From NCBI GenBank assembly GCA_025355465.1, contig JANXZO010000056.1, forward strand, positions 1 through 60,616: 60,616 nucleotides of DNA. The letters are read 5' to 3'. The stretch comes from Bacteroidales bacterium. Lineage in GTDB: Bacteria > Bacteroidota > Bacteroidia > Bacteroidales > FEN-979. Position numbers and translations under genes: made by a program. Below, piece by piece: positions 26,483 to 34,279 of the stretch (positions are counted from its first letter, which is position 1; the number at the start of each line of letters is the position of its first letter). The notes under the pieces were generated by a model. The model did no database searches. It worked only from the letters and a program-made list of their open reading frames with translations, and was not told the DNA's origin.

Positions 26483-26531
26483 CTGCCCGACTCCCGGTAT
26501 TTTTAACTAATTTTAACGAGAATTTAACGCC

Positions 26532-27245
26532 ATGGCTGAAGTCGAAAAAATACGTTTATACCGCAGTTTTTTTTATCCTGCAATGTTTGTTTTGTTGCTA
26601 TGGATAATCAGGGGAGCAGATGTGATGCTTGGGCTGAATCTGAATGATTATGGACTTTATCCGCTGCAGGCAAAAGGTATTGCCGGGATTTTCACCGCTC
26701 CGTTCCTTCATGCCGACTTTGCACATCTTTTCGCGAACTCGTTGCCATTGCTTGTGTTGGGTGCGTTCCTGTTTTACTTCTATCAGGAACTGGCATGGCG
26801 AATCCTTTTCTGGCTTTATATCATCACCGGAGTGTGGGTTTGGACCTTTGCCCGTGGTGGCGCTGCGCATATCGGTGCGAGTGGAATCATTTACGGACTT
26901 GCCTCGTTCCTGATTTTCAGCGGTATCATTCGCCGGGAAACATCATTGATGGTACTTACCCTGCTGGTGACCTTTCTTTACGGCGGACTTATCTGGGGCG
27001 TTTTTCCACAATTTTTCCCGAACAAGCCTATCTCCTGGGAATCCCACCTGATGGGCTTTTTAGCCGGGGTCGTCTTGGCTGTTTATTACAGGAAACAAGG
27101 TCCCCAGCGACCAAGTCTGCAATGGGAGGAGGATGAAGAGGGTGATGACCAGGATGCATACTGGAAAACAGGTGGACAGGCGGATGGTGAAATCATCAAT
27201 CCAGACGAAGATAAACCTTCATCCGCAAATACAGAGAATCACTGA
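26532..27245 (+). CDS. Rhomboid-family intramembrane serine protease
   Basis: About six membrane segments. Catalytic Ser 117 lies in GASG and catalytic His 172 in SWESHLMGF; the HADFAHLFAN box (60-69) supplies the conserved His/Asn of the oxyanion region. It cleaves membrane proteins within the bilayer; substrates unknown. The hydrophilic tail from about 195 is acidic (EEDEEGDDQD) and unusual in length. Its last 50 bases overlap the convergent HhH gene. Confidence 0.92.
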   Translation: MAEVEKIRLYRSFFYPAMFVLLLWIIRGADVMLGLNLNDYGLYPLQAKGIAGIFTAPFLHADFAHLFANSLPLLVLGAFLFYFYQELAWRILFWLYIITGVWVWTFARGGAAHIGASGIIYGLASFLIFSGIIRRETSLMVLTLLVTFLYGGLIWGVFPQFFPNKPISWESHLMGFLAGVVLAVYYRKQGPQRPSLQWEEDEEGDDQDAYWKTGGQADGEIINPDEDKPSSANTENH

Positions 27246-27927
27246 TACCCGGAATAAGCAGTAATTCCTCCATCGATTTAAACCGCTTATTTTTCTGCCG
27301 GTAAAGCATGATGTTTTTGGTAATTCCGAAGGGAAAATAGGGATGACGCAGCAGCTCCTTGAAGGTTATGTTGTTGAGATCGATGGTTATGACAGAATCA
27401 GCGTTAACGCGAATATTAGGTTCAACCATACGATATCTTGCTGAATCCATACCGAATACCTCCGCCAACTGCCTTTTCTCCACAAATCCTCCAAGTCGCT
27501 GCCGGTAATTGACAATCCTCCTGGCGAAAGCCGGGCCAATCCCGCGAAGGCGCTGCAGGTCGAATGTATCTGCAGCGTTCAGCTCGATGACCAGGATGGG
27601 TTTTTCAGGATAACGTGGTTTCGTCATGGTATCATTATGCCACTTGTCCGAACGTGTGGAAAAGCGGCTCCGCATCTTCATCCGTTCCAGGGAGTCGTCA
27701 AGTTCCCCCTTTGTCCAAGCTTGCTCAAATTCGGACACCTCCCGTTCAAAATTCCTGAAATCAACCGGTTTTTGAAACGTTTCGGAAGGGATCACCGAGT
27801 TGGCGAGAACGAGTCCCAGCAGAATTGTCAAAAGTACCATGATCCCCCGTTGTTCCTGCCTGTTGAACGTAAGGTAATCCGTCAAAATCCGTTTGTACCC
27901 TCCTGACTTTCTAGTTTTCTTTTCCAT
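27196..27927 (-). CDS. Membrane-anchored helix-hairpin-helix (ComEA-like) protein
   Basis: A basic N-terminus and one TM segment (about 28-47, GIMVLLTILLGLVLANSVI) are followed by a linker and HhH motifs. The first, at about 118-165, reads ELNAADTFDLQRLRGIGPAFARRIVNYR, split here by nothing but written in parts as LRGIGPAFARRI; a second near 185-235 has LIPGISDSL. HhH repeats of this kind bind DNA; ComEA is the periplasmic DNA receptor of natural transformation. The 17-base overlap with the upstream DUF2851 gene implies coupling. With comEC also in the window, a DNA-uptake role is possible but not shown. Confidence 0.8.
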   Translation of the reverse strand: MEKKTRKSGGYKRILTDYLTFNRQEQRGIMVLLTILLGLVLANSVIPSETFQKPVDFRNFEREVSEFEQAWTKGELDDSLERMKMRSRFSTRSDKWHNDTMTKPRYPEKPILVIELNAADTFDLQRLRGIGPAFARRIVNYRQRLGGFVEKRQLAEVFGMDSARYRMVEPNIRVNADSVITIDLNNITFKELLRHPYFPFGITKNIMLYRQKNKRFKSMEELLLIPGISDSLYLRMKVYLRLD

Positions 27928-29242
27928 ATTTCCGATTTAGTATCCGTTCGCCGATCCTGCATTCAAGGCAGCGTTTGTTGCTGCAGTAACACTTTTTGAG
28001 GTGCATCAGCGCCTGCGACTGAAGTGCATTTTCCATGATCCATCCCGAATTCTTCCATAGGGCGGTCTCATGGTTTATTTCAGCCTGTGTAAGTTCCAGA
28101 AATTGCAATGCCTGTTCCCTGACAGCAGGTATATCTTTTTCAACACCGTAGAAAAATTTAAACATTGCCAGTGCATTAACAAAAAGCAGATTAACACTAT
28201 TCCGACCCAACATTTTCGGACAGTAAACCGATTGCTTGTCGAATACAAAATGGTCATTCCAGTATGCTGATGCACCAACATTGAACATCTCCCGAACCTC
28301 GTTTAAATTGTTCCCTTCAACCAAACCGAACAGTTTGCCCCGGGTGTTGTAAATTAATCTGGAGAACTGACTGATCCGTATCGTAGGAAAATTCGTGGGG
28401 CGCATGCGGAGGAATTTCCAGGTTCCCGGGGAGACAGGTTCAAGGTTATATTTCTCCCGCTGAAATACATACTCTGCTGAAAGTTTAACTGCATAGTTAT
28501 CCTTGAATTGCCTGTTCAACATACCAGCCTGTCCGAAGAACAGCGCTTCAAGGCGGAACAGATTGTCGCAGGCAGGCCGGACATATTTCAGGGGTAACGC
28601 TTTCGCGAGCAATTCAAATGGCAGTGCATTGACTTTAAACCCGAAACAGATGGCCAGATAACGGTAGAATGCCTCTTCCCAGTCGTCTTTTGCCGATGCC
28701 AGAAGTGCCCTGATGGAAGTTGACTTTTCAGCAATTCGTTCCAATGCAAGCACAGGCGCCCAAAAGGTGAATGTCTGCAAGGGAATCTCAGGAAGCAATG
28801 TGGCACAAGGCAGCCACTCCTTTGCACGCATAATCTCACGGTACCTTTCCATCAGAACAGGTGGAAACTGACCATCCACCTTGAGTGTAGGCAACCAGTT
28901 ATGGTAAATCGTTTCAGCTTGCCGGTCTGCCTCAAAAACAACATGCAGAATCGTATTTTCATACGCTGGATCTGTATGGTGATTGTGATGATACCAGTCC
29001 GAAGCCCTGACATGTATCTCAACATTTCCGGCCCAGGTGGTCTCCCCGATCAGAATCCGCGCATTGAAAAAATCGGGTCCGCCATCCCTGTTATGTTCTC
29101 CGGGATGCAGGACAACGAGCGACTCCCCTGCTTCTGTTTTCAGATCGGGATTAAGCAGCCTGAATTTCCACAGGTAATGTATAAAATCCTCATTAAATAA
29201 CATAATCCTGGCTTTTACCTCCTTAATCGGTATTAGAGGCAA
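27911..29242 (-). CDS. DUF2851 family protein
   Basis: A conserved Bacteroidetes protein of unknown function. Characteristic blocks: EDFIHYLWKF, HPGEHNRDGGPDFFNARI, WAGNVEIHVRASDWYHH, and a C-terminal CCSNKRCLECRIG cysteine cluster. The D-G-G-P-D-F and E-I-H-V pattern recalls PD-(D/E)xK nuclease folds; that is an inference. The long frame starts at a TTG. The ATG at 29203 is better: it has an AAGGAGG Shine-Dalgarno-like sequence about 15 bases upstream and gives the usual MLFNEDFIHYLW start. Overlaps the HhH gene downstream by 17 bases. Confidence 0.88.
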   Translation of the reverse strand: MPLIPIKEVKARIMLFNEDFIHYLWKFRLLNPDLKTEAGESLVVLHPGEHNRDGGPDFFNARILIGETTWAGNVEIHVRASDWYHHNHHTDPAYENTILHVVFEADRQAETIYHNWLPTLKVDGQFPPVLMERYREIMRAKEWLPCATLLPEIPLQTFTFWAPVLALERIAEKSTSIRALLASAKDDWEEAFYRYLAICFGFKVNALPFELLAKALPLKYVRPACDNLFRLEALFFGQAGMLNRQFKDNYAVKLSAEYVFQREKYNLEPVSPGTWKFLRMRPTNFPTIRISQFSRLIYNTRGKLFGLVEGNNLNEVREMFNVGASAYWNDHFVFDKQSVYCPKMLGRNSVNLLFVNALAMFKFFYGVEKDIPAVREQALQFLELTQAEINHETALWKNSGWIMENALQSQALMHLKKCYCSNKRCLECRIGERILNRKYGKEN

Positions 29243-29254
29243 AAGGTAAACCGG

Positions 29255-29284
29255 TTGTGAATAAATAATTAATCATTATATTTG
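29255..29284 (+). promoter_or_regulatory. Promoter of the coiled-coil/zapA unit
   Basis: TTG at 29255-29257, exactly 19 bases, then TATATTTG at 29277-29284. Full consensus. Transcription should start near 29291, 20 bases before the ATG at 29311. Confidence 0.78.
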
Positions 29285-29310
29285 CATTAGCTATAAACAG
29301 AAGTAACAAT

Positions 29311-29598
29311 ATGGGAGACATTGCCACGCTGGTTTCAGGCATTGAATACCGGGTAAGAAAACTTATCGCCCAAAACCAAAGTCTTCATACTGCGTGTGAA
29401 CAATTTAAAAACGAAAACCAGCTGTTGATCCAGACCATTGACAAACAAAAGGAAATAATTAAAACCACTGAAGATCGGATTAACTTACTTAAACTTGCAA
29501 AAACACTTGAAACTAAAGAAGGAAACGTTGAAGCAAAATTGAAAATCAACGAACTTGTGCGGGAAATCGATAAATGCATTGGACTTTTAAACACTTAG
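29311..29598 (+). CDS. Small coiled-coil protein upstream of zapA (ZapB-like)
   Basis: The 95-residue protein is almost entirely alpha-helical heptads (residues about 15-90) without signal or membrane segment. Its size and position directly before zapA resemble the small coiled-coil genes often found in Bacteroidetes and called ZapB-like, but there is no diagnostic motif. Separated from zapA by 21 bases and driven by a strong promoter (29255-29284). A role in Z-ring organisation is inferred only from the neighbour. Confidence 0.72.
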   Translation: MGDIATLVSGIEYRVRKLIAQNQSLHTACEQFKNENQLLIQTIDKQKEIIKTTEDRINLLKLAKTLETKEGNVEAKLKINELVREIDKCIGLLNT

Positions 29599-29619
29599 GA
29601 TAGAATCATTGCCATACCC

Positions 29620-29910
29620 ATGAAGGAACTTTCGATCTCATTACCGGTTGCAGAACGTACGTATCGCCTGATGATCGAGAAAGATCACGAAGAACTGTTC
29701 CGAAAGGCTGCCAAACTGATCGACAAACGTATCAGGGATTATTCCGGCAGTTATGCGTACAAAGACAAACAGGATTTGTTGGCCATGGTGGCATTGGAGT
29801 ATGCAACAAGCTACTTGCAGCATGAACAGTTACTCGCCGTGAAAGGTACTGAATGGGAAGAGAAACTGGAAGAGATAGATCAGGCATTGCATGCTTATCT
29901 TAAGGAATAG
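29620..29910 (+). CDS. zapA: Cell division protein ZapA
   Basis: A 96-residue ZapA: an N-terminal strand segment (ISLPVAERTYRLMI), then E-x-x-x-R-K-A-A-K-L-I-D and a long C-terminal helix with the DLLAMVALEYA block. ZapA bundles FtsZ filaments at the septum. A structured RNA and rny follow downstream on the same strand. Confidence 0.9.
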   Translation: MKELSISLPVAERTYRLMIEKDHEELFRKAAKLIDKRIRDYSGSYAYKDKQDLLAMVALEYATSYLQHEQLLAVKGTEWEEKLEEIDQALHAYLKE

Positions 29911-29944
29911 GGTCACACTCGTTCTTTGAAAGAAATCTGACGAT

Positions 29945-30146
29945 TTACCCGCATTAATTCAGACAGTTTGTAAACCTAACATTACAAATATTAGGGCAAC
30001 GCTCATTATACCCGTAGGACAGGCCTCACCCAAGCTTCGGCATGGGTTCGGGTTCGCCCGGACAGTGGACGTTCGAAAAGTTTGGCAGCCCTATTCGTGT
30101 CGTTAGAGGTTTATCAATACCTCGCTGATTAATGCGGGTTTTTTCA
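29945..30146 (+). ncRNA. ssrS: 6S-like structured RNA between zapA and rny
   Basis: About 200 bases without an ORF but with strong pairing. The closing stem joins ACCCGCATTAATTCAG (29947-29962) with CTGATTAATGCGGGT (30125-30139, one bulge). TAAACCTAAC (29971-29980) pairs with GTTAGAGGTTTA (30102-30113), and TAGGGC (29992-29997) with GCCCTA (30088-30093). Two small hairpins (CCCAAGC-TTCG-GCATGGG and CGGG-TTCG-CCCG) sit at the tip. A T-rich run follows the 3' arm. A long rod with bubbles closed by the ends is the shape of 6S RNA, which binds RNA polymerase in stationary phase; in gammaproteobacteria 6S also lies beside zapA. The structure is well supported, the 6S name less so. tmRNA, SRP RNA and RNase P signatures are absent. 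Confidence 0.6.
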
Positions 30147-30194
30147 TTTTCACCGGCTTTCCTTCATATTATCCACTATAAATAACTACATACA

Positions 30195-31739
30195 ATGGAA
30201 GGAATCTTGTTATATATCATCATTTGCGTTTCAGGAATTATTCTGGGCGGCGTTGTTACCGGCACTATTATGAACCGGGCGCTGGAACGGAAACGCGATG
30301 TATTGCTTAAAGAGGCCATGGAAAAGGCTGAGGTTATGAAAAAGGAGAAAATCCTACAGGCAAAGGAAAAATTCCTTCAACTCAAAAGCGAACATGAAAA
30401 ATTTATTCATGAAAAAAATGAAGAGATCGCTAAAAACGAGAACAGGCAGAAACAAAAGGAGGGTTCCCTTAATCAGAAAGTAGAAGAACTGGCGAAAAAA
30501 CAAAAAGAGATAATCACCGCAAAGCAAACACTGGGTCTGCAACTTGAGATCGTTACAAAAAAGCAGGCCGATCTCGACAAGGCACAAAAACTTCAGGTTG
30601 AAAAACTGGAATCTCTTTCTAGTCTTTCAGCGGTAGAGGCCAAAACACAATTGATTGAAACACTGAAGGAAGAGGCTAAGTCGGAGGCACTCACCCACAT
30701 GAAGGATATTATTGATGAGGCAAGGATCACTGCCAATACGGAAGCCAAGAAAATCATTATTGAAACGATACAGCGCACGGCAACAGAACATGCGATTGAA
30801 AATACCGTGTCTGTCTTCAATATTGAAAGCGAAGAGATCAAAGGAAGGATAATCGGTCGCGAAGGCCGTAATATCCGGACACTGGAATCGCTTACCGGTG
30901 TTGAAATTATTATTGATGACTCACCTGATGCCATCATTCTGTCGGGATTTGACCCGGTACGGCGTGAAATCGCCCGTCTTTCGCTTCATAAACTTGTCAC
31001 CGACGGACGCATTCATCCGGCACGTATCGAAGAGGTAGTGGCAAAAATTAAAAAGCAGATCGAACAGGAGATCATCGAAACAGGGAAACGGATCACCATC
31101 GACCTTGGCATACATAACATGCACCATGAACTGGTACGGATGATTGGCAAAATGAAGTATCGCTCATCCTACGGACAAAACCTCCTTCAACATTCCATCG
31201 AAGTTGCAAAACTTTGTGCAACAATGGCTGCCGAGCTCGGACTTAATCCAAAAATGGCAAAACGTGCGGGATTACTTCACGATATTGGAAAAGTTCCGGA
31301 TACCGAACCTGAACTGCCACATGCTGTACTCGGAATGAAAATGGCGGAGAAATTCAAGGAGAAGTCTGAGATCATCAACGCTATTGGCGCCCACCACGAC
31401 GAGGTAGAGATGAACAACCTGATCTCTCCGATTGTTCAGGTATGCGATGCCATTTCCGGGGCAAGACCCGGTGCACGCCGCGAAGTTGTGGAGGCTTACA
31501 TCGAGCGACTGAAGCACCTCGAAGAGCTTGCGCTGAGTTATCCGGGTGTAGTAAAAACTTATGCTATCCAGGCCGGTCGCGAATTACGTGTGATCGTTGG
31601 AGCAGAAAAGGTAAACGACACAGAGGCCAACCAGCTATCCTTTGATCTTTCGAAAAAGATCCAGAGTGAGATGACCTATCCGGGACAGATTAAGATCACG
31701 GTTATCCGGGAAACCCGTGCTGTGAGTTACGCCAAATAG
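30195..31739 (+). CDS. rny: Ribonuclease Y
   Basis: The 514-residue membrane-anchored endoribonuclease. One N-terminal TM helix (about 4-24) is followed by a long coiled coil (30-190), a KH RNA-binding domain ([17 protein letters not shown], then [11 protein letters not shown]), and an HD phosphohydrolase domain with LLHDIGK and the ALL-H-H metal residues [10 protein letters not shown]. The C-terminal GRELRVIV block completes the family. It starts mRNA decay at the membrane. The next gene begins five bases after the stop. Confidence 0.96.
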   Translation: MEGILLYIIICVSGIILGGVVTGTIMNRALERKRDVLLKEAMEKAEVMKKEKILQAKEKFLQLKSEHEKFIHEKNEEIAKNENRQKQKEGSLNQKVEELAKKQKEIITAKQTLGLQLEIVTKKQADLDKAQKLQVEKLESLSSLSAVEAKTQLIETLKEEAKSEALTHMKDIIDEARITANTEAKKIIIETIQRTATEHAIENTVSVFNIESEEIKGRIIGREGRNIRTLESLTGVEIIIDDSPDAIILSGFDPVRREIARLSLHKLVTDGRIHPARIEEVVAKIKKQIEQEIIETGKRITIDLGIHNMHHELVRMIGKMKYRSSYGQNLLQHSIEVAKLCATMAAELGLNPKMAKRAGLLHDIGKVPDTEPELPHAVLGMKMAEKFKEKSEIINAIGAHHDEVEMNNLISPIVQVCDAISGARPGARREVVEAYIERLKHLEELALSYPGVVKTYAIQAGRELRVIVGAEKVNDTEANQLSFDLSKKIQSEMTYPGQIKITVIRETRAVSYAK

Positions 31740-31744
31740 ATCCT

Positions 31745-34087
31745 ATGCATGACCACCTGAAACAACTGGGTATATCCTTGCAGGTAAAACAGATACTTGA
31801 TGCGTTGGGCGAAGCTTTTGGCTTTGTTGACGCCCATGAGAATTTGATTTTCGTAAACCAGGTGGCAGCAGACATTTTCGGATATTCCAAGGATGAACTT
31901 ATCGACACCAACCTCCGCAATTACATGACTGCCGGGGAATTTCAAAAAATTCTCCAGCAAACATCCAACCGCCGCGATGGAAAAGTGAACACTTATGTGC
32001 ACACCATCATCCGCAAAGATGGTTCAAGCCGTGAGATACAATCGACCGTTTCACCCCATTTCGAGAACGGTGAATTTGCCGGCTCCTTTGGGGTCTTTCG
32101 CGATCTAACCGAATCTATACGGGACAAGGAGCGACTCCAGGAAAGCGAAAAGCGATTCAGGACTGTTTCAGATGTGATCTCTGATTTTGCAGCATCCTTT
32201 GTGGTTGCAGAAGACTTTACCTTTATACCAGAGTGGCACTCCGGCCTGCTTCCCCTGCGGGAAATTCATCCCGCAGATACGATCACGGAATTTGATACCT
32301 GGTTTAAATACTCCCATCCGGAGGACCTCCCTGTACTGAAAGCCGCTATCGACAAGCTAATGACCGATCGGGAACCGGTTACTTTTGAATACAGGATCAG
32401 AACCAACAAAGAGCGTTACGAATGGTTCGAGCTGATTGCCAATCCTGAAATGGCCGCCGCTTCCACAAGAATAGGCAGGGTCATTGTTGCAGGTAGGAAC
32501 ATCACCCTGAAGAAAGCGATTGAGGAGGAACTGCTTCTTACCAAATATATGGTAGATAATGCTGCGGAGTCAATCTACATAACCCGTCCCGACTCCTCCA
32601 TCGCCTATGCAAATAAATTTGCCTGTGCCAAACTTGGCTATACATTTGAGGAGATGCTGCAAATGCATGCATCAGACCTTGATCCGAGATATAAGCCGGA
32701 ACGCCGCGAAGAGGTGTGGCGACTGATCAAAGAGCGTAAGGCATATTATACAGAATCGGAGGAGAGAAAGAAAGATGGTTCGGTAATCCAGACAGAGGTA
32801 AATGCAAATTATTTTGAATTCAATAATCAGCAACTCGCGGTGACCTTTGTACGGGATGTTACTGAGAAAAAGAATATCGAATATGCCCGTCAGATGACGT
32901 ACTCACTCATAAATTCTGTTAACCTCGCTTCAAATATTCCAGACATTTTCAGCAAAATTCAAGCAGAATTGGGTAAACATCTGGATTGCAGCAATTTATA
33001 TCTTGGGCTTTTGAAGAAAGAAAAGGGGTTGATGGACACCTATTTTCTGCATGATACCCAGGTCAGGTCCGACCGGCAACCAGTCGAAAAAACATTGAAT
33101 TCGGTCGTTATCAATTCTCGAAGACCAGCTTTACTTGGCAACAAGGATATCCGGGAACTGGAGGCGAATGGTACAATTCGTGCGAATAAAACGCCTGCAG
33201 TTGGATGGGCCGGGGTTCCGCTGCACATCGGTGATGAAATAATAGGGCTACTGGCAATTACCAGTTTTGAAAACGAGAATTTTCTCACAGTTCAGCAGTT
33301 GGAGTTGCTCGAATACATCTCGACCCATCTCGCCATGACGATTCAACGCAAACTGGATGAAGAGGCCCTGATCACTTCTGAATCCAACCTCCGTGAATCG
33401 AACATTTCAAAGGATAAATTCTTCTCCATAATTGCACATGACCTGCGTGGTCCATTCAACGCCATCATCGGCTTCTCGGATCTTTTACACAACGATTTTG
33501 AGTCCCTCGAAGTTTCAGAACAGCGTGCCATGATCAAAAATATTCATGATGCCTCAATCGGAACTTTCAAACTACTCGAAAACCTCCTGGAATGGTCGCG
33601 CATCCAAACCGGACGAACCATTCCTAATCCTGACAATATCGATCTGAGCACCATCGCTAATACCAGCTTGAGCATCCTGAAACCACAGGCAGAAAAGAAG
33701 AGCATCAAACTCTTTTCAGGCATTCATTTTGGCACCATCGCCTTTTGCGACGAGAACATGATAACCACTGTGGTAAGGAATCTTATCTCCAATGCCATAA
33801 AATTCACTCAGCATGGAGGCAATGTAAGGATATGGTCTGCGATCAGAGAAAATTGTATTGAGGTTATCGTTTCCGACAATGGTACCGGTATCTCAAAAGA
33901 AAACATTCCCAAACTTTTCAGACTCGACGAAGCCATTAAAACAAGAGGTACGGCTGGTGAACAGGGTACCGGTCTTGGACTGCTGCTGTGTCGTGAATTC
34001 ATTGAGCTCAACATGGGAACCATCCAGGTTGAAAGTGAACCCTTCAAAGGAAGCCAGTTTAAATTCACGTTACCGAGACCGAAATAG
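31745..34087 (+). CDS. Sensor histidine kinase (PAS-PAS-PAS-GAF-HisKA-HATPase)
   Basis: Three PAS domains (about 15-130, 140-260 and 265-375), a GAF domain (385-530), a HisKA with FFSIIAHDLRGPFNAIIGFSDLL (His is the phospho-acceptor, here split as FFSIIAHDLRGPF), and a HATPase with NAIKFT, DNGTGI and GTGLGLLL. There is no receiver domain and no TM segment, so a separate response regulator must exist elsewhere. It starts five bases after rny, so it is in the rny transcript, an unusual partner. It resembles the hybrid kinases at 11.5-16.3 kb in style but not in domain order. Confidence 0.9.
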   Translation: MHDHLKQLGISLQVKQILDALGEAFGFVDAHENLIFVNQVAADIFGYSKDELIDTNLRNYMTAGEFQKILQQTSNRRDGKVNTYVHTIIRKDGSSREIQSTVSPHFENGEFAGSFGVFRDLTESIRDKERLQESEKRFRTVSDVISDFAASFVVAEDFTFIPEWHSGLLPLREIHPADTITEFDTWFKYSHPEDLPVLKAAIDKLMTDREPVTFEYRIRTNKERYEWFELIANPEMAAASTRIGRVIVAGRNITLKKAIEEELLLTKYMVDNAAESIYITRPDSSIAYANKFACAKLGYTFEEMLQMHASDLDPRYKPERREEVWRLIKERKAYYTESEERKKDGSVIQTEVNANYFEFNNQQLAVTFVRDVTEKKNIEYARQMTYSLINSVNLASNIPDIFSKIQAELGKHLDCSNLYLGLLKKEKGLMDTYFLHDTQVRSDRQPVEKTLNSVVINSRRPALLGNKDIRELEANGTIRANKTPAVGWAGVPLHIGDEIIGLLAITSFENENFLTVQQLELLEYISTHLAMTIQRKLDEEALITSESNLRESNISKDKFFSIIAHDLRGPFNAIIGFSDLLHNDFESLEVSEQRAMIKNIHDASIGTFKLLENLLEWSRIQTGRTIPNPDNIDLSTIANTSLSILKPQAEKKSIKLFSGIHFGTIAFCDENMITTVVRNLISNAIKFTQHGGNVRIWSAIRENCIEVIVSDNGTGISKENIPKLFRLDEAIKTRGTAGEQGTGLGLLLCREFIELNMGTIQVESEPFKGSQFKFTLPRPK

Positions 34088-34108
34088 GAAAAATCCAATT
34101 TTATCCTG

Positions 34109-34148
34109 AAAAGAAAAAAGCGTAAAACTGTGAATTAGTTTTACGCTT
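34109..34148 (-). terminator. Intrinsic terminator downstream of tRNA-Asp
   Basis: AAGCGTAAAACT (34118-34129) and AGTTTTACGCTT (34137-34148) form a perfect 12-bp stem with a 7-base loop. On the minus strand a T-run (TTTTTTCTTTTC) follows, so it serves tRNA-Asp; on the plus strand it may also stop the kinase transcript, although it lacks a T tail there. Confidence 0.8.
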
Positions 34149-34153
34149 CTGAG

Positions 34154-34227
34154 CGGACCGGACGAGACTCGAACTCGCGACCTCCGCCGTGACAGGGCGG
34201 CATTCTAACCAACTGAACTACCGATCC
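34154..34227 (-). tRNA. tRNA-Asp (anticodon GTC)
   Basis: Minus-strand cloverleaf: the acceptor GGATCGG pairs with CCGGTCC (one G-T), the anticodon stem CCGCC/GGCGG encloses CTGTCAC and gives GTC, the T-arm is GCGAGTTCGAGTC, and the discriminator is G. No encoded CCA. It has its own promoter (34241-34271) and terminator (34109-34148). Confidence 0.96.
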
Positions 34228-34240
34228 TCAATTGGAGGTG

Positions 34241-34271
34241 CAAAAGTAACTTCTTTTTTTTACAAACCCAA
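34241..34271 (-). promoter_or_regulatory. Promoter of tRNA-Asp
   Basis: Minus strand: TTG (34269-34271), 20 bases, then TACTTTTG (34241-34248). Matches the Bacteroidetes consensus, with the start about 10 bases before the mature tRNA. Confidence 0.7.
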
Positions 34272-34279
34272 TAACTTTT

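Noticed and set aside
29945-30146. tmRNA, SRP RNA or riboswitch as identity of the zapA-rny RNA
   Set aside because: No tRNA-like ends, no SRP Alu or domain IV signature, no known aptamer core; the end-closed rod fits 6S better.
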